A DNA stretch of 14,396 nucleotides from an uncultured Erysipelotrichaceae bacterium (lineage in GTDB: Bacteria; Bacillota_I; Bacilli_A; Erysipelotrichales; Erysipelotrichaceae): assembly GCA_902795905.1 (NCBI GenBank), contig CADBMY010000269.1, positions 1-14,396 on the forward strand, in the 5' to 3' direction. Below are positions 1 to 8,324 of the stretch, one piece after another. Position numbers and translations under genes: made by a program. How positions within the stretch are numbered: position 1 is the first letter of the stretch; each line of letters begins with the position of its first letter. The notes below the pieces were generated by a model that was not told the DNA's origin, searched no databases, and saw nothing but the letters and a program-made list of their open reading frames with translations.

Positions 1-2415
1 CTGTGCACTTGTATATTTGGCGATATTCTCGACTTCGGCATCGCTGACATATACACCCTGCACACGCTGAGCATTGGATTCGCCGATCGGCAGATACAGC
101 ATATCACCGTAGCCAAGCAGACGTTCAGCACCGACATGATCGAGGATCGTACGGGAATCGATACCGCTCGATACCGCAAAGGCGATACGGCTCGGGATGT
201 TAGCCTTAATTACACCGGTAATGACATCGGTACTCGGTCTCTGGGTAGCCACAATCAGATGGATACCGGCAGCTCTTGCCAGCTGCGTAATACGCTGTAT
301 GGAAGCTTCTACTTCCTTACCCGCCACCAGCATCAGATCCGCCAGCTCATCGATGATCACGACGATATACGGCATCTTCTGCAGCTTCGGCATCGTATTG
401 GCAGGCTGTGCAGCTACCTTATCGTTATATCCCTGAATATTACGTACACCGGTCCTGGAGAAAGCATCATATCTTTCATCCATGATCTGTACGATCACCT
501 TCAGAGCATTGCTGGCCATTGCGGCATCATTGATCACGGGACCGATCAGATGCGGAATGTTGTGGTAAGGTGTAAACTCTACCTTCTTCGGATCGACCAG
601 CAGCAGTTTGACATCACGGGGATTCGTACGCATCAGGATCGATGTAATGATCGAGTTCATACATACGGATTTACCGGAACCGGTCGCACCTGCGATCAGC
701 AGATGAGGCATCTTATCCAGGCGGCATGTGACAGGCTTGCCAAAGAGGTCTTTACCCAGATAGATCTGCAGCGGATGACCGTCATCCTTTGTCTCTTCGA
801 TGAGTTCTTTCAGTTTGACCGGTGTCGACTTTACATTCGGGATCTCTACACCGACAGCGTTATGTCCCGGAATCGGTGCCTCGATACGTACATCTCTGAC
901 TGCCAGCTGCATCTTGATATCATCGGCCAGACCCAGTATCCTGGATACCTTGACGTTGGATACAGGCTTGATCTCAAATTGCGTTACGGCAGGACCGATA
1001 TGTGTATCCACAAGTGTGGCTTCAATATCAAAGTTGCGCAGGACCTGGATCAGCAGTTCACCCTTCTCTCTGGCTGCCACGACATTTTCATTATTGTTGT
1101 TTCTGTCCTTATCCGCGAGACTGACATCTCTGCTTCTCGGTATCCGGTATTTCTTATAGGCAGCTTCCCGCTCCTCTTCCGGTGTTCTCTTCAGCTTTTC
1201 TGCCGGCACCGGTTTTGGTGTCTCCTCAGTCTTTACTGCCTCTTCCGGTTCCGTTTTTTCTGCCGGTACAGGCACAGGCTCTTCCGCAGACACTGCAGGT
1301 TCCGGTTCCTCGTCAAACAGCGTATCTGCCTCGATGTCATCGTATTCCTGCTCATCATATGTATTCAGATCCTCAAAGGAAGACTCATATGAAGGCTGGG
1401 CAGGGATCTGCGGACGGTCATTGCGGTCTACCAGATCATCGATCGACATGAATACGGTATGTGATACAGGATCCTCTGTTCTGACGGTATCCCTGATCTC
1501 CGTCATAAACGGCAGATCTTCGGGGGCCGGATGTTCATCAACAGTCAGATTATCCATCATGCCGTTGGAATATACAGGTTCCGGTTCTTCAACTACTGCC
1601 GGCATTTCTCCGGTTGTATCCGCCTGCAGCATCAGTGACGGCTTGGCCAGACGGTTATCCTTCAGATTCAGAGGTACCTCCACAGGATTCTCTGCCGAAG
1701 GTGTCAGATTCGGAATATCGACCATCGTCTCAACATATTCCTCTTCTTCCTCGTCCTCATCCTCATCATCATCTTCATAATCCAGCGTAGAGAAATAGTA
1801 CCTGATCTTGGCAAAGGCATTCTTATATACCTGCAGATTGACGATCAGCAGCGCTGCGATCACCAGCAGTACGGCAATGATCAGGATCGTTCCCGTACGG
1901 TCCACAAGCATCGTTGTCAATGAGAACAATAAGGCACCGACAAGACCGCCGCCTACCTTCACGGATGAAGATGTTTCAAAATACGGACGCAGATCATCCA
2001 CAAAATCCATGTATACATCAAAGCCGCGCAGTCCGCCCGGTGTATCCAGAAGTGCACACCAGAGCAGCACAGCCGCAATGATCAGGATAATGGCGATCGG
2101 ATTGGCACTGATCTTCTTGTTGGGATCCTTCTCGGTATTATTCCTGCGAGCGATCATGATCATGGCGATCTGGAAGATGATCACACCTGTAATGACAAAG
2201 TAAAACTTGCCGAAAAGAAACTTCTGAAGATTATTCAGAAAAGCTCCTACGACACCCATTCTCGTATAGGAAATCAAAGTCACAGCGGTCAGGATCACGA
2301 TCGCAATGATCTGCTTTAATTCAGCCTCCTGCGCCAGCTGTGCTTTGGTCTTCCGGCGGGAAGAAGTTTTCCTGCCGGTATTCTTTTTTGTTGATGTCTT
2401 CTTCTTTTTTGACAC
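1..2415 (-). CDS. ftsK: FtsK/SpoIIIE-family DNA translocase (3' end cut by window edge)
   Basis: Membrane-anchored hexameric ATPase that pumps chromosomal DNA through the division septum or into a compartment. The frame is open for 805 codons to the left edge. Visible in order: a Lys/Arg-rich N-terminus (residues 1-25), four to five hydrophobic segments between about 36 and 193, a strongly acidic run at 214-226, a long low-complexity Glu/Pro linker to about 440, then the motor domain. Walker A is GATGSGKS at 576-583 and Walker B is IVVIIDELADLM with D689/E690. The TQRPS and SSGIDSRTILD-type FtsK motifs follow. The C-terminal winged-helix gamma domain, expected next, lies outside the window. 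I chose the GTG start because it precedes the basic tail and membrane segments. The frame is open further upstream (a TTG at 2451, inside rnj) and the ribosome site is weak, so the start is uncertain. It begins 13 bases after the rnj stop and is probably co-transcribed with it. Family certain; whether division-type or sporulation-type cannot be told here. Confidence 0.95.
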   Translation of the reverse strand, partial: MSKKKKTSTKKNTGRKTSSRRKTKAQLAQEAELKQIIAIVILTAVTLISYTRMGVVGAFLNNLQKFLFGKFYFVITGVIIFQIAMIMIARRNNTEKDPNKKISANPIAIILIIAAVLLWCALLDTPGGLRGFDVYMDFVDDLRPYFETSSSVKVGGGLVGALLFSLTTMLVDRTGTILIIAVLLVIAALLIVNLQVYKNAFAKIRYYFSTLDYEDDDEDEDEEEEEYVETMVDIPNLTPSAENPVEVPLNLKDNRLAKPSLMLQADTTGEMPAVVEEPEPVYSNGMMDNLTVDEHPAPEDLPFMTEIRDTVRTEDPVSHTVFMSIDDLVDRNDRPQIPAQPSYESSFEDLNTYDEQEYDDIEADTLFDEEPEPAVSAEEPVPVPAEKTEPEEAVKTEETPKPVPAEKLKRTPEEEREAAYKKYRIPRSRDVSLADKDRNNNNENVVAAREKGELLIQVLRNFDIEATLVDTHIGPAVTQFEIKPVSNVKVSRILGLADDIKMQLAVRDVRIEAPIPGHNAVGVEIPNVKSTPVKLKELIEETKDDGHPLQIYLGKDLFGKPVTCRLDKMPHLLIAGATGSGKSVCMNSIITSILMRTNPRDVKLLLVDPKKVEFTPYHNIPHLIGPVINDAAMASNALKVIVQIMDERYDAFSRTGVRNIQGYNDKVAAQPANTMPKLQKMPYIVVIIDELADLMLVAGKEVEASIQRITQLARAAGIHLIVATQRPSTDVITGVIKANIPSRIAFAVSSGIDSRTILDHVGAERLLGYGDMLYLPIGESNAQRVQGVYVSDAEVENIAKYTSAQ

Positions 2416-2428
2416 TTTCTTACCAGTC

Positions 2429-4093
2429 CTAATCTGCGGTGTTGATCTCAACGATCGCCGGCAGGATCATCGGCCGTTTGCCTGTCTCTTTCATGACATA
2501 GCGGCTGATACGCTCTCTGGCCTCCGTACGGCAGCTGAGATTATCATAGTTATTCTGTTTTACGGCTTCTTCGATGGTCTTCTCCATGATCGTGCCGATC
2601 TCCTTGATGATGTAATCCGCATCCTTCAGGTAGATGACACCGCGGCTCTGCACATCCGGTCCGCCGATGACCTCTTTTGTCGCATGGTTGATCACAACAC
2701 CGACAATGATCGCACCATCCGTACTCAGGATCTCACGGTCACGCAGGACCATGCCCTGAGCATCAAGGTTTTCCTTACCGTCAACGAGGATGTCCCCTGT
2801 CGGCAGCATTTCATAGTTTCTCTCGATCTTGCCGTCGGTGAAGGTCGCCGCCTGCCCGTTGTCAAGAACGATGATATTGCTTGCCAGATATCCCATATCC
2901 AGCGCAATGTTGGCATTGCTGATAAGCTGTCTGTATTCACCTTTGACAGGAATATAGTACTTCGGCTTCATCAGGTAGATCATCATTTTCAGATCTTCGA
3001 TAGACGCATGCATGCTCCAGGCCCGCTTGCTGTCTACTGCATATACCTTCGATGTCTCATAGTAGAGATCATCCTGCATCGCACTGGCCTCTCTCTCCGT
3101 ACCCGGTACACTCGGTGAGGCAATGATGACCGTATCCGTGTTTCTCAGCTGAATATTGTCATCTTCACGTGAAGCGATCTTATGTACCTTTTTGAACAGG
3201 GTTGATCCGGTGCCGCCGATGATCACGACAACATTATCGTTGTCATTACTGTAGTTGACAGGATTGATATCCAGTCCGGCCGGGATCCTGTAGTAGCCCA
3301 GCGAAGCCATATCCGCCATCAGATTGCGCAGTTCTTCATCGTAGATCACGATCTTGCGGTTGAAGCGGTTGGCCAGTTCTACGATCTCGATCACTCTGTA
3401 CAGATTCTGGCTGTATGTCGTGATGATGATCCTGCCCTGTGCCTCTTCAAAGTATGACTCGATCTGACCGGTAATACGGTGATTAGGGGCACTGTGTCCT
3501 GCTCTTGTCGAACCAACCGACTCTGTCATCAGGGCCAGAACACCCTTGGAACCCAGGTCGGTAATATCCGTCATGTCGAACTTGAAGGCATCATTCTTGG
3601 TATCATAGTCAACGATGAATTCGCTGGAATAGACGATATAACCGTCATCTGTCTTGATTGCCACACCGAATCCGTCAGCGATCGACTGTGTTGTTCCAAA
3701 CGTACGGATCTCCGTCTTGCCTATTTTAAATGCCGAGTTTCTTCTGATCTTATGGATCGTCAGGTCCTTGATCTTTTCCTGACGTACCTTGCGTTCAAAC
3801 ATTTTCGCTGTCAGAGGTGCCATGTAGATCGGTACATTCACTTCTCTGACCAGATGGATCAAAGCTCCCATGACATCGTCATGTCCGTGGGTAATAAATA
3901 TGCCTTTGATCCTGTCCTGATTCTCTCTCAGATACTGAAAGTCAGGTATGATCATCTCTATACCCAGGTTCTCTCCGTCAGGATATTTCATGCCGCATTC
4001 AATAACGAAAATATCTTCGTTATTCTCTACAACATACATGTTCTTTCCGTCTTCGTCGAGACCGCCGAGGGCAAATATTCTCACTTTGCTCAT
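2429..4093 (-). CDS. rnjB: RNase J-family protein, J2-like, with degenerate metal site
   Basis: Metallo-beta-lactamase/beta-CASP protein of the RNase J family (554 residues, normal length). RNase J enzymes are 5'-to-3' exonucleases and endonucleases that mature and degrade mRNA and rRNA in the cytoplasm. The fold is recognisable: ECGMKYPDG near 32-40, THGHDD at 68-73, a beta-CASP segment from about 220, ASPSVPGTE at 325-333, KPKYYIPVKGEYR at 376-388 and an RNase J C-terminal domain. Several canonical ligands are changed: the last His of HxHxDH is V74, the next motif His is Q136, the Asp of the YTGDF-type motif is E158, and the His of PVHGEYR is K384. H69, H71 and D73 remain. This pattern fits RNase J2, the poorly active partner of J1 in Bacillus, and J2 also lies near spoIIIE in Bacillus. 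The ATG has a GGGAG site seven to eight bases upstream. It has its own strong promoter and is followed 13 bases on by ftsK. Family sure; J2 role inferred. Confidence 0.92.
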   Translation of the reverse strand: MSKVRIFALGGLDEDGKNMYVVENNEDIFVIECGMKYPDGENLGIEMIIPDFQYLRENQDRIKGIFITHGHDDVMGALIHLVREVNVPIYMAPLTAKMFERKVRQEKIKDLTIHKIRRNSAFKIGKTEIRTFGTTQSIADGFGVAIKTDDGYIVYSSEFIVDYDTKNDAFKFDMTDITDLGSKGVLALMTESVGSTRAGHSAPNHRITGQIESYFEEAQGRIIITTYSQNLYRVIEIVELANRFNRKIVIYDEELRNLMADMASLGYYRIPAGLDINPVNYSNDNDNVVVIIGGTGSTLFKKVHKIASREDDNIQLRNTDTVIIASPSVPGTEREASAMQDDLYYETSKVYAVDSKRAWSMHASIEDLKMMIYLMKPKYYIPVKGEYRQLISNANIALDMGYLASNIIVLDNGQAATFTDGKIERNYEMLPTGDILVDGKENLDAQGMVLRDREILSTDGAIIVGVVINHATKEVIGGPDVQSRGVIYLKDADYIIKEIGTIMEKTIEEAVKQNNYDNLSCRTEARERISRYVMKETGKRPMILPAIVEINTAD

Positions 4094-4122
4094 AGGGCAT
4101 CTCCCTTCATGTCTGTATACTT

Positions 4123-4151
4123 ATTATAAGTCAAATTTAAACCTGTCTCAA
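4123..4151 (-). promoter_or_regulatory. Sigma-A-type promoter for the RNase J gene
   Basis: Minus-strand TTGAGA (4146-4151), a 17-base spacer and a perfect TATAAT (4123-4128), placed 30 bases before the RNase J start. The -35 box overlaps the miaB stop codon. This is the best consensus match in the window and suggests that rnj-ftsK can be transcribed independently of miaB. No terminator is visible between miaB and rnj, so read-through is also possible. Confidence 0.75.
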
Positions 4152-5593
4152 TGCACGTCCCCTTCCTCAGCTTCTCCGTTCAGGGAAAAACTGCGGGCTT
4201 CCGTGATCTTTACGGGAACGATATCTCCTTCTTTTACCGATACAGCTTTAAAATTCACAAGCTTGTTGTCTTCCGTATATCCGGCCATGATCTTCTCATT
4301 TTTCTTGGAAGGTCCGTCACAGAGCACGGAAACGGTCTTTCCGACATACTGCTCATTCTTCATTCTGGCATATCCTGCCACCTTTTCATTCAGGATCTCC
4401 AGTCTTTCCTTCTTTACTTCTTCGGGAATATCATCCTTCATCGCCGCTGCCGGTGTACCCTCACGGGGACTGTAGATAAATGTAAAGGCCTGATCAAACT
4501 GACAGTGATCGACCAGTGACAGTGTCTCTTCAAACTGTGCATCCGTCTCGCCGGGGAAACCGACGATAATGTCGGTGGAGAATGTAATATCCGGGATCCG
4601 TGATCTCATGTCGTCATAGAGTGACAGATAATGCGCACGTGTATAGCCCCTGTTCATCCGCCGCAGGATCTCATCGGAACCGCTCTGTACAGGCAGATGC
4701 AGTGCTTTCATGATATTGGGACGGGCAGCCATGACATCGATTGCTGCCGAAGTATAGTCCCGCGGATGCGAAGTATAAAAACGTATACGGTCAATGCCGG
4801 TATCTGCGCATTTGTCAAGAAGCGTACTGAAGCCGTCTGCCATCTGCAGGTCCTTGCCGTAGGCATTTACATTCTGTCCAAGCAGGGCGACTTCCTTACC
4901 GCCCGAAGCCTTGAATTCACTGATCTCATCAACGATATTCTGCAGATGTCTGCTTCTCTCTCTGCCTCTTGTATAGGGAACGATGCAGTATGTACAGAAC
5001 TTGTCACACCCGTACATGATATTGACGAAAGCCTTGAACCTCCGGCTGCGTGTTGCCGGCATCCCTTCGATGATATTCCCCTCAATGGAATCCACCTGTA
5101 CCTGTCTTCTGCCTTCCTGCATATGCTGAGCGAGCATCTCCGGAAAACGGTCAAGATTATGCGTGCCGAAGATGATATCCACCTGCGGATACTTCTTCAG
5201 AAGCAGATCGACAATGCCCTCTTCCTGAGCCATACATCCGCATAAGGCAAAGATACGGTCGGGATGCTGCAGCTTGAGCGGCTTGAGATTGCCGATCTCC
5301 CCAAGCACATGTTCCTCAGCATTCTTTCGTACCGCACAGGTGTTGAAGACCAGCACATCAGCTTCCGTATCATTTTCTGCACGCGTAAAAGACATCTGTT
5401 CCAGCAGTCCGGCGATCGTCTCACTGTCTCTGACATTTGCCTGACAGCCGTATGTGCGTATGGCATATGTTCTGCCCTTTCCGCACTGCCGCAGTGTCTC
5501 CGGCATACTGTATTCACTTTGTTCAGCTTCCCGGTTTCTGGAACGTCTCATACGAGCCGCATTCTGATCGGGAAGTTTATAGTTATTCTCCAT
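4148..5593 (-). CDS. miaB: tRNA-2-methylthio-N6-isopentenyladenosine synthase MiaB
   Basis: Radical-SAM methylthiotransferase that adds a methylthio group to i6A37 of tRNAs reading UNN codons, stabilising codon-anticodon pairing. The protein has 481 residues. The N-terminal UPF0004 domain carries cysteines C50 (TYGCQANVRDSE), C86 (NTCAVR) and C120 (CGCMAQEE) for the auxiliary 4Fe-4S cluster. The radical-SAM motif is C196-x3-C200-x2-C203 within YGCDKFCTYCIVPYTRGRERS, a signature that separates MiaB from MtaB and RimO. A TRAM RNA-binding domain ends the protein (about 410-475). The first 35 residues before the domain are charged and poorly conserved, as is usual for this family. The ATG follows GAGG at six bases. 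It lies downstream of a terminator and an extended -10 box, so it probably starts its own transcript. The small ferredoxin just upstream could be an electron donor, but that is speculation. Confidence 0.96.
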   Translation of the reverse strand: MENNYKLPDQNAARMRRSRNREAEQSEYSMPETLRQCGKGRTYAIRTYGCQANVRDSETIAGLLEQMSFTRAENDTEADVLVFNTCAVRKNAEEHVLGEIGNLKPLKLQHPDRIFALCGCMAQEEGIVDLLLKKYPQVDIIFGTHNLDRFPEMLAQHMQEGRRQVQVDSIEGNIIEGMPATRSRRFKAFVNIMYGCDKFCTYCIVPYTRGRERSRHLQNIVDEISEFKASGGKEVALLGQNVNAYGKDLQMADGFSTLLDKCADTGIDRIRFYTSHPRDYTSAAIDVMAARPNIMKALHLPVQSGSDEILRRMNRGYTRAHYLSLYDDMRSRIPDITFSTDIIVGFPGETDAQFEETLSLVDHCQFDQAFTFIYSPREGTPAAAMKDDIPEEVKKERLEILNEKVAGYARMKNEQYVGKTVSVLCDGPSKKNEKIMAGYTEDNKLVNFKAVSVKEGDIVPVKITEARSFSLNGEAEEGDVH

Positions 5594-5613
5594 CTTACCT
5601 CGATTCCTGATGT

Positions 5614-5622
5614 ATTATAACA
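5614..5622 (-). promoter_or_regulatory. Extended -10 promoter element upstream of miaB
   Basis: Minus strand TGTTATAAT (TGn plus a perfect TATAAT), 20 bases before the miaB start and directly after the ferredoxin terminator. No recognisable -35 hexamer is found at 16-18 bases, so the call rests on the extended -10 form and on its position. Confidence 0.5.
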
Positions 5623-5624
5623 TG

Positions 5625-5667
5625 AAAAAATCCCCGGGCGCTGTCCTCTTGCATTCCCGGAGATTTT
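5625..5667 (-). terminator. Rho-independent terminator after the ferredoxin gene
   Basis: On the minus strand, AAAATCTCCGGG (5667-5656) pairs with CCCGGGGATTTT (5638-5627). The 12-pair stem includes one U-G wobble, the loop is 17 bases, and the stem runs into a six-T tract. It lies 15 bases after the ferredoxin stop and immediately before the miaB promoter element. Confidence 0.8.
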
Positions 5668-5681
5668 ATCGTTTGAACCTT

Positions 5682-5855
5682 TTATTCGCTGATCGCACCA
5701 ACAGGGCAGGCACCCATGCAGCTGTGGCAATCGATGCAGACGGATTCGTCACAAACTGACTTTCCTTCATCATCGAGAGACAGAGCCTCAACGGGACATG
5801 TACCTACGCAAGCGCCGCAACCAATGCAAAGCTCTTTATCGATCTGTACTGGCAT
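5682..5855 (-). CDS. Small 2[4Fe-4S] ferredoxin
   Basis: A 57-residue clostridial-type ferredoxin. It carries low-potential electrons between oxidoreductases in the cytoplasm using two 4Fe-4S clusters. Both cluster motifs are complete: C10-x2-C13-x2-C16-x3-C20-P and C40-x2-C43-x2-C46-x3-C50-P. The protein starts MPVQIDKELCIG and ends GAISE. The ATG is supported by a perfect AGGAGG (5865-5870) nine bases upstream. The gene stands alone between a promoter-like site in the ymdB-fdx gap and a strong terminator, so it looks monocistronic and possibly highly expressed. It suggests an anaerobic or fermentative lifestyle. The redox partner cannot be told from the sequence; the neighbouring radical-SAM gene miaB and the iron-sulfur enzyme nth are candidates only by proximity. 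Confidence 0.95.
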   Translation of the reverse strand: MPVQIDKELCIGCGACVGTCPVEALSLDDEGKSVCDESVCIDCHSCMGACPVGAISE

Positions 5856-5876
5856 GTTTCTGTTCCTCCTGATTGA

Positions 5877-5906
5877 ATTATATCACTTTCGCTAAGAATC
5901 TGTATA
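5877..5906 (-). promoter_or_regulatory. Probable promoter for the ferredoxin gene
   Basis: Minus-strand TATACA (5901-5906, four of six to consensus), an 18-base spacer and a perfect TATAAT (5877-5882). It fills the 55-base gap between ymdB and the ferredoxin. The -10 box is convincing and the -35 is moderate. Confidence 0.55.
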
Positions 5907-5910
5907 AGAA

Positions 5911-6684
5911 TTATTCCGGCCTCTCCTGTATACGGGTAATCCGGACAGCACGGTTGGTATCGTCATCTGTTTCGATCAGACACCCACAGAGGATCGCCGG
6001 TCCCTCGGAAGGCATGAAATGCGTCTTCTGATTGTTCAGTGTACGCTGCAGCACTTCATCGATATCCCTGCCGAGAATACTGACAAAACTGCCGCACATC
6101 CCGGCATCTGACAAATAGGCACAGCCGTCACGAATCTGCTCATCAGCAGTCTGCACATGCGTATGCGTACCGATGACAGCTGTTACACTGTCCTTGTATA
6201 CATGCAGGAAGATCTCCTTTTCGGAAGTTGCCTCCGCATGCAGATCCACAAAGATGATATCCGCATCGATCCCGGGAAGGATCCTGTCCATGGCCGCAAA
6301 CGGTGATTCCGTAGCCGCGTCCATGAAGATACTGCCAAGCAGATTCACCACGGCCACCCTCTTTCCGCAGACTTCTTTCACGATCCAGGATATGCCGATA
6401 TCTTCCGGGTCCATATTTGCCGGACGTATCATATCCGGGCACTGATCCAGCTGTGCCTTGATCTCCCCCTTGGAGAAGGCATGATTGCCCAGCGTGATCA
6501 CATCTGCTCCGGCTGTCTTCAGTTCCCGGTAGATCTTTGTTGTGATCCCCTTGCCGTGCGCCGCATTCTCACCGTTTACGATCACTAAGTCTGCCTGCAG
6601 TTCTGTACGAAGAGAAAGCAGGCGTGCTGAAACCGCACTCCTGCCGCTTTTCCCTACTATGTCACCTAGAAATAGTATCTTCAT
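5911..6684 (-). CDS. ymdB: YmdB-family metallophosphoesterase / cyclic-nucleotide phosphodiesterase
   Basis: Calcineurin-like phosphoesterase of the YmdB family (257 residues, near the usual ~264). In Bacillus subtilis the enzyme hydrolyses 2',3'-cyclic nucleotides, influences RNase Y activity, and is needed for biofilm and nanotube phenotypes. The dimetal site is intact: D8 (FLGDIVG), E39-N40 (NGENAAHG), N67-H68 (LGNHAF), H149 (DLHAE) and H174/H176 (GTHTHVQTAD). The ATG lies two bases after the rny stop codon. The only purine-rich stretches are an AGGA touching the start and another about 17 bases back, so translation is probably coupled to rny. The rny-ymdB pair is a widely conserved two-gene unit in Bacillota and implies joint control of mRNA decay. 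Confidence in the family is high; physiological output is taken from relatives. Confidence 0.95.
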   Translation of the reverse strand: MKILFLGDIVGKSGRSAVSARLLSLRTELQADLVIVNGENAAHGKGITTKIYRELKTAGADVITLGNHAFSKGEIKAQLDQCPDMIRPANMDPEDIGISWIVKEVCGKRVAVVNLLGSIFMDAATESPFAAMDRILPGIDADIIFVDLHAEATSEKEIFLHVYKDSVTAVIGTHTHVQTADEQIRDGCAYLSDAGMCGSFVSILGRDIDEVLQRTLNNQKTHFMPSEGPAILCGCLIETDDDTNRAVRITRIQERPE

Positions 6685-6686
6685 TC

Positions 6687-8243
6687 CTACTGTGCAAGTT
6701 CCTGAACTCTCAGCTCACGAATCAGTGTAACTCTGATCTGTCCGGGATAAGTCATCTCATTTTCGATCTTATCCTTGATCTCATGGGCAATCTTCACCAT
6801 GGCGACATCATCAACCTTTTCAGGCTGTACCATGACACGGACTTCACGTCCTGCCTGGATCGCATAAGCTTTTTCGACACCGTCGAAGCTTCCCGCGATC
6901 TCCTCAAGCTTTTCAAGACGCTCGATATAATTCTCCATGGACTCATATCTGGCGCCGGGACGGGCTGCACTGAGCGTATCGGCTGCCGATACCAGTTCGG
7001 AAATAATGCTTGTCGTAGGTACATCCCCGTGATGGGATTCGATCGAATTGATCACAATGTCATTCTCGCCGTATTTCTTGGCAAGTTTGGCACCAAGCTG
7101 TACATGTGAACCTTCCTGTTCAAAGTCCACAGCCTTGCCGATATCGTGAAGCAGACCAGCTCTCTTGGCCAGACTCTGGTTCAGACCAAGCTCAGCAGCC
7201 ATGATACCGGTAAATGTAGCAACTTCCATCGAATGTTCAAGAACATTCTGACCGTAACTGTATCTGTAACGCAGACGTCCGATCAGTCTTGTCAGCTCCT
7301 TGTTCATTCTGCCAAGTCCAAGTCTGAAGACAGCTTCATCACCATACTTCAGAATTGCTTCATCCAGTTCCTTTGTCACCTTCTCAACGACATCCTCAAT
7401 ACGTCCGGGCTGAATACGTCCGTCCTTCATCAGGATCTCCAGTGACTGTTTGGCAATCTCTCTGCGGATCGGATCAAAGCAGGACACCGTGATCACATCC
7501 GGTGTATCATCAATGATCAGATCTACGCCTGTAGCCTGTTCAATAGCCTTGATATTTCTGCCTTCACGGCCGATGATACGTCCCTTCATATCCTCACTGG
7601 GCAGCGTAACCACCGATACCGTACGCTCCAAAGCCTCTTCCTGAGAGTATCTCTGGATCGCTGTAGCTATGATATTTCTTGCATTCTCTGCGGCTTTGTC
7701 CTGAGCAATCTCATCCTGTTCACGCAGGAATGCGGCGATATCCTTCTCACTCTTCTTCTCAACAGCCTCCATCAGTTCTTTCTTGGCATCTTCACGCGTC
7801 ATGTTTGCTGCCTTTTCCAGAACCTCGATCTGGCTGTCGATCCGTCTCTGCAGATCTGCCTCCATCCGGCTTAAATTTGTCAGTTTGTCATCAACAAGTC
7901 TGGTCTGTTCATCCAGTTTTTTCTCTTTTACAGTTAAATTCTCATCACGGAAATTCAACTGATCCTCACGGCGAAGAAGCTTATTTTCAGTCTGATGGAT
8001 CCGGTTGCGCTGATCCTTCAGCTCTTTTTCTGCCTGCTGTTTCAGCTCCAGAACTTTCTGTTTGCCGTCAAGCTCAGCCTGACGTACAGTATTCTCTGCT
8101 TTCGCTTTCGATTCTTCAAGGATAGCCTGTGCTTCCGTCTTGGAACGGTCAAGCCCTGCTTTTCCCGCAATCACCATGATAATGATTCCGACAACAATTC
8201 CGACAATACCGGCAAGAATGGCGATGATCACATATGTTTGCAT
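6687..8243 (-). CDS. rny: RNase Y, membrane-anchored endoribonuclease
   Basis: Main decay-initiating endoribonuclease of many Gram-positives, held at the inner membrane face. From the start chosen here it has 518 residues (B. subtilis 520). Order: transmembrane helix at about 3-27, a long charged coiled coil to about 190, a KH domain with GRIIGREGRN at 221-230, and an HD domain with the catalytic H366-D367 (LLHDIGKA) and H404-H405 (ESHHGD). SAADTLSAARPGARYE at 419-434 and a typical C-terminus follow. An ATG five codons upstream (8258) opens the same frame, but its bases overlap GGAGG, which sits eight bases before the ATG at 8243. That GGAGG is the natural ribosome site, so the shorter protein beginning MQTYVII is preferred. 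The gene has its own extended -10 promoter overlapped by an inverted repeat, follows the recA terminator, and is coupled to ymdB. Confidence 0.97.
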   Translation of the reverse strand: MQTYVIIAILAGIVGIVVGIIIMVIAGKAGLDRSKTEAQAILEESKAKAENTVRQAELDGKQKVLELKQQAEKELKDQRNRIHQTENKLLRREDQLNFRDENLTVKEKKLDEQTRLVDDKLTNLSRMEADLQRRIDSQIEVLEKAANMTREDAKKELMEAVEKKSEKDIAAFLREQDEIAQDKAAENARNIIATAIQRYSQEEALERTVSVVTLPSEDMKGRIIGREGRNIKAIEQATGVDLIIDDTPDVITVSCFDPIRREIAKQSLEILMKDGRIQPGRIEDVVEKVTKELDEAILKYGDEAVFRLGLGRMNKELTRLIGRLRYRYSYGQNVLEHSMEVATFTGIMAAELGLNQSLAKRAGLLHDIGKAVDFEQEGSHVQLGAKLAKKYGENDIVINSIESHHGDVPTTSIISELVSAADTLSAARPGARYESMENYIERLEKLEEIAGSFDGVEKAYAIQAGREVRVMVQPEKVDDVAMVKIAHEIKDKIENEMTYPGQIRVTLIRELRVQELAQ

Positions 8244-8296
8244 AGCAATTCCCTCCATTATTCCGTTGTCTCAGGCAAATAATGCCCTACAGTAGA

Positions 8297-8324
8297 ATTA
8301 TAACAAAACTTAACAATTTCACAA
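8297..8324 (-). promoter_or_regulatory. Promoter for rny-ymdB
   Basis: Minus-strand TTGTGA (8319-8324, four of six), a 16-base spacer and TATAAT (8297-8302) extended by TGT. It sits 53 bases before the chosen rny start, between the recA terminator and rny. A short inverted repeat covers the -35 box. Confidence 0.7.

Noticed and set aside
136..1392. 418-codon plus-strand open frame, with others at 800-1159, 1334-1780 and 2306-3118
   Set aside because: Lies opposite the ftsK and rnj genes. The translation is rich in His, Arg and Cys, has no recognisable domain, and the poly-Ser run is the reverse of the FtsK acidic tract.
8244..8258. Upstream ATG of rny giving five extra residues
   Set aside because: Its bases overlap the GGAGG that is ideally spaced for the next ATG, so it is unlikely to be the true start.
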